From Colwellia sp. (GTDB lineage: Bacteria > Pseudomonadota > Gammaproteobacteria > Enterobacterales > Alteromonadaceae), in the NCBI GenBank assembly GCA_013215655.1, contig JABSOX010000011.1, positions 13,024 through 77,023 on the forward strand: a stretch of 64,000 bases of DNA, in the 5' to 3' direction. Shown piece by piece: positions 25,481 to 33,802 of this stretch. Both the position numbers and the translations under genes were made by a program. The notes under the pieces were generated by a model that saw nothing but the letters and a program-made list of their open reading frames with translations, searched no databases and was not told the origin of the DNA. The number at the start of each line of letters is the position of its first letter. The stretch's first letter is position 1.

Positions 25481-27220
25481 TTAATGATCATGCGCTACGG
25501 TAACACCACCATGTGGTGTACGGAAGTTTTCAACCATTTCTTGAATATGAGCTGGCGCTGGACCTGTCACTTTAAGCATAATAAAGGCGACACCAAAGTT
25601 AACACAAGCACCGACTACACCAAAAGCATTAGGAGAAATACCGAAGAACCAGTTAGGACCCATATCACCAAGGAATGAAGTACCAGGGATAAACATAAAT
25701 CCTTTGTGTTGGAATACATACAGCATTGTTACACCGATACCCGAGCACATACCCCATACGGCTGCTGTTCCACTCATTTTCTTCGCGAATATACCCATCA
25801 TTAACGCAGGGAATATTGATGACGCCGCCAAACCAAAGGCGAGTGCCACCGTCCCTGCGGCAAAGCCAGGCGGATTTAAACCGAGATAACCTGCAATGAT
25901 AATTGAGATAGTCATTACTATACGACTAGAAAGTAGCTCGTTTTTCTCTGACATGTCGGGGGTCAGAATACCTTTCATTAAATCATGAGAAATCGAGGAG
26001 GATATCGCCAACAATAAACCGGCTGCTGTTGATAGTGCGGCAGCTAGACCACCAGCGGCCACTAATGCGATAACCCAGTTAGGTAAATTAGCAATAGCAG
26101 GGTTAGCCAATACCATTATGTCACGGTCAACTTTCACCATTTCATTGGTAGCTTTATCTGCAGTGTATTGTACTTTACCGTCACCATTTTTATCTTCGTA
26201 CTTAAGCAGACCTGTTTTTTCCCAATCTTTAAACCATTGTGGCCGTTCAGCATAAACCATATTTTGGCCTGCTGATGGTTCAATAGTATTCATTAAATTT
26301 AAACGCGCCATGGCGCCAACTGCAGGAGCAACTGTGTATAACAAGGCGATGAAAACTAACGCATAACCTGCCGATTGACGTGCAGCTTTTACCGAAGGTA
26401 CCGTGAAGAAGCGCATAATAACGTGCGGTAAACCGGCAGTACCAATCATCAGTGACAAGGTATAAGCGAACATGTTTACTGAACCGCCCATATTATCTGT
26501 AGTATATTCTTTAAAGCCTAAGTCAGTGACCACCATATCTAATTTATCAAGCAAGTAAACACCGCTACCATCAGCTAAGGTAGAGCCTAAACCTAATTGT
26601 GGGATGGGGTTACCTGTTAATTGCAGTGAAATAAATACGGCTGGAATCGTATAAGCAAAAATTAATACACAGTATTGTGCGATTTGTGTATACGTAATAC
26701 CTTTCATGCCACCGAGTACCGCATATACCCATACGACAAACATGCCAATATAAAGGCCATTATCATACTCAACTTCTAAGAAGCGAGAGAAAGCCACACC
26801 GACACCCTTCATTTGACCAATAATATAAGTTAATGACGCGATGATTAAACAAACGACCGCAACAACACGGGCAGTTTTTGAATAATAACGGTCAAAAATA
26901 AACTCAGGTACCGTAAACTTACCGTGTTTACGCATATATGGAGCCAGTAACATCGCCAATAATACATAACCACCGGTCCAACCCATTAAGAAAACTGAGC
27001 CACCATAACCTAAGAAAGCAATCATGCCTGCCATTGAAATGAATGACGCGGCACTCATCCAATCAGCGCCAATAGCCATGCCATTTTGTAAAGGAGTTAT
27101 TCCCCCGCCAGCCACATAAAATTCACTAGTTGTACCCGCTCGAGCCCACCAAGCGATGGCGAAGTAAACGGCGAAAGAACCGAATACTGCAATATAGGTA
27201 TAGAGTTTTAACTCATCCAT
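25481..27220 (-). CDS. Sodium:solute (acetate-type) symporter, large subunit
   Basis: The 579-residue inner-membrane protein belongs to the sodium:solute symporter family, in the ActP-like branch that occurs with a DUF4212 small subunit. It has about 13 helices, the motif GADWMSAASFISMAGMIAF in the first core helix, and a periplasmic or cytosolic insert at about 320-375 (NMVYAERPQWFKDWEKTG). It ends in a histidine-rich tail (VTVAHDH). It should take up acetate or another short monocarboxylate with sodium. Its start overlaps the small-subunit stop by one base. Confidence 0.9.
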   Translation of the reverse strand: MDELKLYTYIAVFGSFAVYFAIAWWARAGTTSEFYVAGGGITPLQNGMAIGADWMSAASFISMAGMIAFLGYGGSVFLMGWTGGYVLLAMLLAPYMRKHGKFTVPEFIFDRYYSKTARVVAVVCLIIASLTYIIGQMKGVGVAFSRFLEVEYDNGLYIGMFVVWVYAVLGGMKGITYTQIAQYCVLIFAYTIPAVFISLQLTGNPIPQLGLGSTLADGSGVYLLDKLDMVVTDLGFKEYTTDNMGGSVNMFAYTLSLMIGTAGLPHVIMRFFTVPSVKAARQSAGYALVFIALLYTVAPAVGAMARLNLMNTIEPSAGQNMVYAERPQWFKDWEKTGLLKYEDKNGDGKVQYTADKATNEMVKVDRDIMVLANPAIANLPNWVIALVAAGGLAAALSTAAGLLLAISSSISHDLMKGILTPDMSEKNELLSSRIVMTISIIIAGYLGLNPPGFAAGTVALAFGLAASSIFPALMMGIFAKKMSGTAAVWGMCSGIGVTMLYVFQHKGFMFIPGTSFLGDMGPNWFFGISPNAFGVVGACVNFGVAFIMLKVTGPAPAHIQEMVENFRTPHGGVTVAHDH

Positions 27221-27471
27221 TACGACTCCTCCACATGATATTTTTTATCAAGTTTATTCATTTTTGATGAATACCAAAAAATCAAACCAACAAAAGTATA
27301 AATAGAACCTTGTTGTGCAAACCAAAATCCAAGCTTGTAGCCACCGAGACGAATTTCATTTAATGGCTCTACTAACAGCAGACCTAAACCAAATGAAACC
27401 ACGAACCAAATGGCAAGACATATAAATATTAGGCGCAGATTTTCTGACCAATATGTTTGTTCACCTTCCAT
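27220..27471 (-). CDS. DUF4212 small subunit of symporter
   Basis: The 83-residue protein has two membrane helices (LIFICLAIWFVVSFGLGLLL and IYTFVGLIFWY) and the family pattern RLGGYKLGFWFAQQGSIY. It is always encoded next to ActP-like symporters, here just upstream with a one-base overlap, and is presumed to be their small subunit. The start follows AGGAGAAGGTT. Confidence 0.92.
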   Translation of the reverse strand: MEGEQTYWSENLRLIFICLAIWFVVSFGLGLLLVEPLNEIRLGGYKLGFWFAQQGSIYTFVGLIFWYSSKMNKLDKKYHVEES

Positions 27472-27725
27472 AACCTTCTCCTAGCAATTTGAGCGTTCCT
27501 TATCGATATACGCTTATTTTTATTAACTATTTTAGAGAAAAGTTGACTATTAATTCATGATGTACAGCTAACAAAAATGAATACTCAAACCATTCTGTTT
27601 CCACACTAACAAGCTTTTTTAGGTGCTGATATTAAACTTTAGTCTAGAGTTGACAGTTAATAGTTGATTAGAGCTTGTTAAATATTTTAAAAATATAAGT
27701 ACTTTCTTTTAAGGTGACTTTATTA

Positions 27726-27875
27726 ATGGACAATGAATTAGCTGAAATTAGTGCCTTTGTAAGAAATATTCCGCCTTTTGATAATTTTCCTGATGAGAGT
27801 ATTTTATCGATAGTTAAAGAAATTAATCACATGCCTAATCCCGAGAAGGAACAACTAAAAGATCTTTTATTGTAA
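27726..27875 (+). pseudogene. N-terminal remnant of a DUF294/cNMP-binding type gene
   Basis: An ATG with a good AAGGTGA site starts a 49-residue frame reading MDNELAEISAFVRNIPPFDN. This resembles the beginning of the nucleotidyltransferase-like (cNMP-binding, CBS, DUF294) proteins that are commonly encoded divergently from DUF4212/ActP symporters and have several hundred residues. Here the frame ends after HMPNPEKEQLKDLLL, and the CBS and DUF294 domains are missing downstream. I infer a deletion remnant. A genuine small protein cannot be excluded because start and stop are clean. Confidence 0.6.
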
Positions 27876-27970
27876 GAATGAAATGACGGAGTCAGTCAGA
27901 ATATTTATGACCGTTTTTTAAACGCAGCAAACATTTGTCTCAAATTCGTTGCAGTATATTTTTTAATTTA

Positions 27971-28004
27971 TATACTAAACGGTATCAACATACCGTTTAG
28001 TATA
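27971..28004 (+). terminator. 15-bp stem-loop, probable terminator
   Basis: Arms 27971-27985 and 27990-28004 with loop CAAC are perfect, and a T-rich tail (GCTTTCTTTT) follows. It probably ends transcription from the remnant gene upstream. The rest of 27876-28158 holds nothing clear. Confidence 0.6.
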
Positions 28005-28158
28005 AGCTTTCTTTTCAAATTTAAAGCAGTAACTTATTGAATTTATATTATTAAACTTATAAAGTAATTTGAATTATTTATATAGAAGCTGATTGCTCAC
28101 ATCTTCAGAAAGTGGGCATTTTCCCGTCTAAAAAACTGTTAGGTGAAATGAGGGCTAC

Positions 28159-28584
28159 ATGAGACTACTACTAATATTATCGATGTTTGCATCATCCGTA
28201 TTCGCATCAAAATTTGACATAGATACATATTCTAGCTCTTTAGATTTTGCTCAAGTTACACATGTTCTCGCTACTCAAAAATCTGACGGTAGTTGGTGTT
28301 TTGGTACGTCAGTTCGACACAATGACCAAGGTTGGGAACATTTTGCTGATAAGTGGGAGGTTTTAGATTTAGAGGGTAATCAACTCGGATACCGTACACT
28401 TGGTCACCCTCACGATAATGAACAACCATTTACACGCAGTCAGTGTGAAATCAAAATTCCATCAGAAATTTCTAAGGTAATCGTACGGGCTAAATGTAAC
28501 AAGCATGGATTTGGGGGCAAGCCCATTATTGTCGATCTGAATGATGCTCAAAGCGGTGTTAAGGCTACAAAGAAACACATTTAA
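28159..28584 (+). CDS. Hypothetical exported protein
   Basis: The 141-residue product has a short Sec signal peptide (MRLLLILSMFASSVFA) and a mature domain with three cysteines, rich in Trp, His and Gly (SDGSWCFGTSVRHNDQGWEHF). No known family is recognised. The ATG follows a weak GAGGGC site. The gene is single and precedes a metallophosphoesterase gene by 86 bases. Confidence 0.6.
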   Translation: MRLLLILSMFASSVFASKFDIDTYSSSLDFAQVTHVLATQKSDGSWCFGTSVRHNDQGWEHFADKWEVLDLEGNQLGYRTLGHPHDNEQPFTRSQCEIKIPSEISKVIVRAKCNKHGFGGKPIIVDLNDAQSGVKATKKHI

Positions 28585-28670
28585 AATAAAACTATCAATT
28601 AGAATTGAATATGAAAAATATAAAATTATTTTTTAATGATTGCTTTAAGTCTATATCTTAAGAGGATTCC

Positions 28671-29414
28671 ATGAAATTTGCAGTATTATCTGACATTCAT
28701 AGTAATGTATTTGCGCTTAAGGCCGTTATTGATGACGCAAAAAAACATTCCGTAGATTTAATGGTGAATCTCGGTGATATTCTTTATGGGCCAATTGCAC
28801 CTAGAGCAACTTATGAGCTATTAATGCAACATGAAATAGTTACCATTTGTGGGAACCAAGATCGTCAAATATTTGAAGCGCAAGCGCAAGAAATCGCTTC
28901 AAACCCAACAATGAAATTTATCATTGATGATCTAGGTGAGGAGCCCATTGCATGGATGAAGTCATTGCCGTTTGATATTCAATTAAATGACGATGTTTAT
29001 TTGTGCCATGGCACGCCAAAGGATGACTTAATATATTTACTCGAAAATGTTGAGCTTGGCTATGCTTGTTTGCGTTCGGATAGCGAAATAATAAAACTGC
29101 TAAACGGTCAAAAATCTAAACTTATATGCTGCGGGCATACACACACTCCTCGAACAGTTTCATTAACCACAGGGCAAATAATCATAAACCCTGGAAGTGT
29201 TGGATTACAGGCATATACTGATGACGAACCCATTGTTCACTCAATGGAAAATTATAATTACATGGCATCATATTCCGTAGTTGAGAAAACTGTAGATAGC
29301 TGGAACATTAAGCACATAAAAGTTCCTTATGATGTTAAGCAAGCTGTTGCAGAATGTGAAAAACGAAATAGAATGGATTGGGTTCACTTTTTAACAACTG
29401 GACGGCAGGTATAA
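28671..29414 (+). CDS. Metallophosphoesterase (YfcE/MJ0936-like)
   Basis: The 247-residue calcineurin-type phosphoesterase has the metal-binding motifs in order: SDIHSN, NLGDILYGP, CGNQDRQ, and CCGHTHTPR followed by INPGSVG. These ligands hold two divalent ions and hydrolyse phosphomono- or diesters; the substrate is unknown. A strong AAGAGGA site precedes the ATG. Its stop overlaps the region where the UPF0158 frame must begin, so the two are translationally linked. Confidence 0.9.
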   Translation: MKFAVLSDIHSNVFALKAVIDDAKKHSVDLMVNLGDILYGPIAPRATYELLMQHEIVTICGNQDRQIFEAQAQEIASNPTMKFIIDDLGEEPIAWMKSLPFDIQLNDDVYLCHGTPKDDLIYLLENVELGYACLRSDSEIIKLLNGQKSKLICCGHTHTPRTVSLTTGQIIINPGSVGLQAYTDDEPIVHSMENYNYMASYSVVEKTVDSWNIKHIKVPYDVKQAVAECEKRNRMDWVHFLTTGRQV

Positions 29415-29415
29415 G

Positions 29416-29829
29416 ATTAAGTTCAGTGACATATTAGATCTATTTGAGCTGGTAGATTTTGGCTTACCTTATGATCACGAAGGGTATATTTGCTTAAAAA
29501 CAGGTAAGTCATATTTTTATTCTGAGTTTGGCGATAATGAAGAAGAACAACCAGATGATATTAATGATGATGATAAATATCTATCTATTCCATACAAAAA
29601 TGATCTTCAACTTGGTAGAAACCTAGCATTTGATTTTATACAAGAATACCTACCCAAAGAAGTCGATACCGTCCATAGTATATTTAATGAAAAAGGCGCT
29701 TATTCAAAGTCTAAAACATTATTGGAACATACGGACAAACTTGAAGAGTGGTATAGTTTCGAAGCAAAAATTACAGAAAAAACTCTGCGCCAATGGTGTA
29801 TTGATCAAAATATTAAGATCAACGGCTAA
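29416..29829 (+). CDS. UPF0158 family protein lacking a standard start codon
   Basis: An open frame downstream of the phosphoesterase encodes a protein typical of UPF0158: LFELVDFGLPYDHEGYICLK, SIPYKNDLQLGRNLAFDFI and WYSFEAKITEKTLRQWC, with a normal end at about 137 residues. No ATG, GTG or TTG lies between the upstream in-frame stop (29392) and the conserved start region. The best candidates are ATT 29416, just after an AGG-containing site and two bases from the phosphoesterase stop, or CTG 29398. It may use a rare start by coupling, or the start codon was lost. The function of the family is unknown. Confidence 0.7.
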   Translation: MKFSDILDLFELVDFGLPYDHEGYICLKTGKSYFYSEFGDNEEEQPDDINDDDKYLSIPYKNDLQLGRNLAFDFIQEYLPKEVDTVHSIFNEKGAYSKSKTLLEHTDKLEEWYSFEAKITEKTLRQWCIDQNIKING

Positions 29830-29868
29830 CAAGTCACAAAAGAAACAGTATTTTCTCATAGGTTCAAC

Positions 29869-30309
29869 ATGCAAATCGACACAACAACGAAAACCGAATA
29901 TTTAGAGTTAATTGAAATTTGGGAATCATCTGTTCGTGCTACTCATGATTTTTTAAGTGATAAAAATATCTCTTCGTTAAAGCCACTCATACTTGAACAT
30001 TATTTTGATGCTGTAGATTTACGAGTGGCTAAAAATGATAATAACAAAATTACTGGTTTTATTGGGATTGCGGATTGTAACGTAGAAATGTTGTTTATTT
30101 CGCCAGACAATCGAAATATGGGTATTGGCTCACTATTACTTAAAAATGCGATAGAAAATCAATCCGCCAATAAAGTAGATGTAAATGAACAGAATCCAGA
30201 TGCAGTTGGCTTTTACAAACATTTAGGTTTTAGCGTTATAGGTCGTTCACCATTAGATGGGCAAGGTAATCCTTTCCCATTAATCCATATGGTGTTGACC
30301 AAAATATAA
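29869..30309 (+). CDS. GNAT family N-acetyltransferase
   Basis: The 146-residue GNAT enzyme shows the acetyl-CoA motif MLFISPDNRNMGIGSLLLKNA and the C-terminal VNEQNPDAVGFYKHLGFSVIG. It resembles the YjaB/PhnO type. The substrate is unknown. It follows the UPF0158 frame by 39 bases and is probably co-transcribed with it. Confidence 0.85.
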   Translation: MQIDTTTKTEYLELIEIWESSVRATHDFLSDKNISSLKPLILEHYFDAVDLRVAKNDNNKITGFIGIADCNVEMLFISPDNRNMGIGSLLLKNAIENQSANKVDVNEQNPDAVGFYKHLGFSVIGRSPLDGQGNPFPLIHMVLTKI

Positions 30310-30428
30310 CAAGAGGCGATGACATTAACCATGTTTATTCTAATCTGAATTAACATTAATCTCCCCCTTATTAATGCGCCCTGTCCAGTAAAAGTTTGCA
30401 TTATAAGTCGAGTTCATAACGCGTAAGT

Positions 30429-30746
30429 TTACACAGGGAAGTAAGAGCAGCAGTAATCGGTTAATATTTTCACTTTAATATCAAACTTAGTATTAGCATC
30501 GACTTTGAAGTTTTGCCCTGCTGAAATACTTTTCCACTCACTTTTACCTGATAACAAAATCTCCACATTACCTGCTAATATTTCCATTAGCTCTTCATCG
30601 CCTGCGGCAAAGGTATATTCACCGGGCATCATAATACCCAACGTTTTCACCGAGCCATCCGCGAGGGTAACTTTACGGCTTGTCACTTTTCCGTCAAAGT
30701 AAATGTTTGCGGCTTTGGTTACGGTTACATTCGTTAATTCTGTCAT
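30429..30746 (-). CDS. ppnP: Pyrimidine/purine nucleoside phosphorylase PpnP
   Basis: The 105-residue cupin (DUF1255, formerly YaiE) splits nucleosides with phosphate into base and ribose-1-phosphate. The conserved stretch NIYFDGKVTSRKVTLADG, then LGIMMPGEYTF and the ending FDIKVKILTDYCCSYF, are characteristic. It is slightly longer at the N-terminus than the E. coli protein. It stands alone. Confidence 0.92.
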   Translation of the reverse strand: MTELTNVTVTKAANIYFDGKVTSRKVTLADGSVKTLGIMMPGEYTFAAGDEELMEILAGNVEILLSGKSEWKSISAGQNFKVDANTKFDIKVKILTDYCCSYFPV

Positions 30747-30940
30747 AGATATTCCTATTAAAAGTGATATTTATTTTTTGATGTAGGTCGACACGAGCGT
30801 AGCGAAGCTCAACATTTAATTTATTGCGACTTCACCTACAATTGGCGATGCACATTTGTCAGGCCTCGTGCACTCGGGCTGACCTACAATCCTGAGCATA
30901 CACGAAGTTATGCTCCTGCAATTTCGACATACCATACATC

Positions 30941-31070
30941 CGCTCATACACATCCATGTGATCGCGAAATTGTCTGTATGGACGTAGGTACTTAACTTTT
31001 GTCTGGAACTGAAAAGCTGACCGCTCGTCCTGCGCATACACGCTCATTCACATCCATGTGATCGCGAAAT
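30941..31070. repeat. 30-bp direct repeats exactly 100 bp apart
   Basis: The 30-base unit (core CACATCCATGTGATCGCGAA) occurs at 30941-30970 and 31041-31070 with one mismatch. Shorter repeats of ACCGCTCGTCCTG..GCATA sit at 31020-31040 and 31071-31091. The whole 30747-31088 stretch is a patchwork of direct and inverted repeats without a credible gene; minus-strand frames across it are repeat artefacts. Confidence 0.7.
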
Positions 31071-31088
31071 ACCGCTCGTCCTGAGCAT

Positions 31089-31122
31089 AAAAAAAAACGG
31101 TATTGACCAGAGACCAATACCG
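31089..31122 (-). terminator. ilvC terminator
   Basis: On the minus strand an 8-bp stem CGGTATTG/CAATACCG with a 9-base loop is followed by nine T's, about 110 bases past the ilvC stop. Confidence 0.8.
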
Positions 31123-31234
31123 CAACTTTGCAGGGAGCAAAAAACTATTTTTATTCAAAATAATTAAAGTTGCAGAAGTGTTTGCTAGGCTAAATAGCTA
31201 AACTCTAATGCTGCAAAGTTTATTACTTCAAATA

Positions 31235-32719
31235 TTAAAGATTCGATTCGACGATTTTTTTCATATCCGTCATATAACCGCGTAAAGTTTTACCGACACT
31301 TTCAACGCTATGGCTACGAATCGCTTCATTAACTTCAATTAAACGTACGTTATCCACACCATTTGAGCTTTCTTTTAGGCCTTCACCTAATTGCTCAAGG
31401 GTTAAGTTACTCGCATATTCTTCCAAAAGAGGAACTGCAGCATGAGTAAATAAGTAGTTGCCGTATTCAGCAGTATCTGAAATAACCACGTTCATTTCGT
31501 ATAACTTATTGCGAGCAATACAGTTAGCAATTAACGGCGTTTCATGAAGTGATTCATAATAAGCAGATTCTTCGATGATGCCAGCAGCAACCATAGATTC
31601 AAAAGCGAGTTCAACACCGGCTTTAATCATTGCAACAACAAAAATGCCTTTGTCGTAATATTCTTGTTCGGTGATTTCAACATCACAATCAGCCGCTTTT
31701 TCAAAAGAAGACTCAGCAGTTTCTTCACGCCATTTTAATAAATTAACATCATCGTTTGCCCAATCAGCCATCATAGTGGCAGAGAAGCGACCTTCGATAA
31801 TATCGTCCATATGTTTTTCAAATAGCGGACGTAAAATAACTTTTAGCTCTTCCGCCATATCAAACGCTTTAATTTTTGCTGGGTTTGATAAACGATCCAT
31901 CATATTGGTAATGCCACCGTGTTTTAAACCTTCAGTGGTTGTTTCAATACCGTACTGTAGTAATTTACGTGCATAAGCAGCATCCATACCTTGAGCAATT
32001 AATTGCTTATGACCTAATACCGCTGCTGTTTGTAACATGCCACATAAAATCGTTTGTTCACCCATTAAGTCTGACTTAACTTCAGCAATAAATGATGATT
32101 CAAGTACACCTGCACGGTCACCACCAGTAGCAGATGCGTAAGCTTTAGCAATAGCTAAACCATTACCTTGTGGATCATTTTCAGGATGAACTGCGATAAG
32201 TGTCGGTACACCAAAACCACGTTTGTATTCTTCACGTACTTCAGTACCTGGGCACTTAGGAGCCACCATCACCACCGTGATATCTGAGCGAATCTGCATA
32301 CCTTCTTCAACAATATTGAAACCATGCGAATACGATAACGTTGCGCCTTGTTTCATTAACGGCATTACCGCCGTAACTGCTGAGGTATGTTGTTTATCCG
32401 GCGTTAAGTTTAAAACTAAATCGGCTTGAGGAATTAATTCTTGGTAGTTACCAACAGTAAAACCATTTTCTGTCGCCCACTGCCATGATTGACGCTTTTC
32501 AGCAATCGCAGCATCACGTAATGCATAAGAAATATTCAGACCTGAGTCACGCATGTTTAAACCTTGGTTTAAACCTTGAGCACCACAACCAACAATGACG
32601 ATATTCCAATCTTTAATGAAATTACAACCATCGCTAAACTCTTCACGTTGCATAAAACGACATTTGCCCAACTGGCCTAATTTTTCACGTAAACTTAACG
32701 TATTAAAATAATTGCTCAT
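31235..32719 (-). CDS. ilvC: Ketol-acid reductoisomerase IlvC
   Basis: The enzyme isomerises and reduces acetolactate and acetohydroxybutyrate in valine and isoleucine synthesis. The start at 32719 (AAGGAAAAG before it) gives 494 residues, the size of the long class II enzyme. An upstream in-frame ATG at 32914 would add 65 unrelated residues across the operator. The Rossmann motif [17 protein letters not shown] and the doubled C-terminal knotted domain are visible. It diverges from ilvY. Confidence 0.96.
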   Translation of the reverse strand: MSNYFNTLSLREKLGQLGKCRFMQREEFSDGCNFIKDWNIVIVGCGAQGLNQGLNMRDSGLNISYALRDAAIAEKRQSWQWATENGFTVGNYQELIPQADLVLNLTPDKQHTSAVTAVMPLMKQGATLSYSHGFNIVEEGMQIRSDITVVMVAPKCPGTEVREEYKRGFGVPTLIAVHPENDPQGNGLAIAKAYASATGGDRAGVLESSFIAEVKSDLMGEQTILCGMLQTAAVLGHKQLIAQGMDAAYARKLLQYGIETTTEGLKHGGITNMMDRLSNPAKIKAFDMAEELKVILRPLFEKHMDDIIEGRFSATMMADWANDDVNLLKWREETAESSFEKAADCDVEITEQEYYDKGIFVVAMIKAGVELAFESMVAAGIIEESAYYESLHETPLIANCIARNKLYEMNVVISDTAEYGNYLFTHAAVPLLEEYASNLTLEQLGEGLKESSNGVDNVRLIEVNEAIRSHSVESVGKTLRGYMTDMKKIVESNL

Positions 32720-32861
32720 GTTCTTTTCCTTGATACTGCTTTTGTTCAGAAGATTGCTCGGAGACACGCAGTAAAATAAATTTGTTTTGTCGGCTTTGTC
32801 CGACGATGGGGACATCATAGCGCAAGACTTATGTTGCTTAAAATGATATATTTGCATCACA

Positions 32862-32882
32862 ACGTTGCATTTTATGCAACGT
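32862..32882. promoter_or_regulatory. IlvY operator
   Basis: Palindrome ACGTTGCAT-TTT-ATGCAACGT in the ilvC/ilvY divergent region, with a weaker half-site pair (ATGTTGC..TTTGCAT) just to its left. It matches the TTGCA/TGCAA character of IlvY sites, where inducer-bound IlvY activates ilvC. Confidence 0.7.
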
Positions 32883-32917
32883 AGATAATATAAACCCAAA
32901 GTGAGCAGGAACAAAGC

Positions 32918-33802
32918 GTGGATCTTAAATCATTAAAAATGTTTGTCCATTTGACGCAAACGTTACATTTTGGCAAAACAGCAGAAGCCAGTCATGTCAG
33001 CACTTCCACGTTAAGTCGTATTATTCAACGGCTTGAAGGTGAAGTAGGCTGCTCAATATTACATCGCGATAACCGCAGTGTGGTATTAACCGATGCAGGT
33101 CAGCAATTAAAAAAATACGCTGAGCAACAACTTGAACAATGGCAACTTTTACGATTATCACTTAATCAAAAACAAGCAGAATTACATGGAAAGCTTCACA
33201 TTTACTGTTCTGTAACAGCAGCTTATAGCCATTTACCACCATTACTTGAACGTTTTCGACGACAACATCCATTGGTTGAAATTGTACTGGCAACAGGTGA
33301 TGCCGCCGATGCCTTTGAACAAGTACAACAACAAGCCGTTGATTTTGCTATTGCCGTAAAACCTGAAAACCTTTCACGTACTTTTTATTTTCAACATCTT
33401 GCCAACGTGCCCTTATCGGTCATCGCCCCCACTATGGCCTGCAAAGTACAACAACAGCTGCAAGATGGTGTTCGCTCTTGGTCTGACATTCCCATTATTT
33501 TGCCTGATCATGGTGTTGCTCGTAAACGTTTTGAATATTGGTATCGTAAGAAACAACAAGGAAAACCTAACATTTATGCTACCGTTTCTGGTCACGAAGC
33601 GTTGGTCAGCATGGTCGCTTTAGGCTGTGGCATTGGCATAGCCCCACAGGTGGTCGTCGAAAACAGCCCGGTAAAAGATCGCGTACAATATCTAATTGAT
33701 GCAGGTGAGATTGAGCCTTTTAATTTAGGTATTTGTTGTCTAAATCAGAGCCGTGAACAAACCTTAGTGAAAGCTTTTTTTGATGCGATAAAAGATAGTT
33801 AA
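32918..33802 (+). CDS. ilvY: LysR-type activator IlvY
   Basis: The 294-residue LysR regulator has an N-terminal winged HTH ([20 protein letters not shown]) and a ligand-binding domain. Divergent placement against ilvC and overall match identify it as IlvY, which senses acetolactate or acetohydroxybutyrate and activates ilvC. Its start is GTG (GTGGATCTTAAATC). Its 3' end overlaps the convergent yifB gene by 4 bases. Confidence 0.93.
   Translation: MDLKSLKMFVHLTQTLHFGKTAEASHVSTSTLSRIIQRLEGEVGCSILHRDNRSVVLTDAGQQLKKYAEQQLEQWQLLRLSLNQKQAELHGKLHIYCSVTAAYSHLPPLLERFRRQHPLVEIVLATGDAADAFEQVQQQAVDFAIAVKPENLSRTFYFQHLANVPLSVIAPTMACKVQQQLQDGVRSWSDIPIILPDHGVARKRFEYWYRKKQQGKPNIYATVSGHEALVSMVALGCGIGIAPQVVVENSPVKDRVQYLIDAGEIEPFNLGICCLNQSREQTLVKAFFDAIKDS

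Noticed and set aside
30816-31047. Two overlapping minus-strand frames of 62 and 73 residues
   Set aside because: They arise from the direct-repeat patchwork and show repeat-derived peptides, not protein-like sequence.
30941-31091. Possible CRISPR array
   Set aside because: Only two full repeat units, no further regular spacers and no cas genes.
32720-32914. N-terminal extension of ilvC to ATG 32914
   Set aside because: It would run through the IlvY operator and promoter; the start at 32719 has a good ribosome binding site and matches the family.
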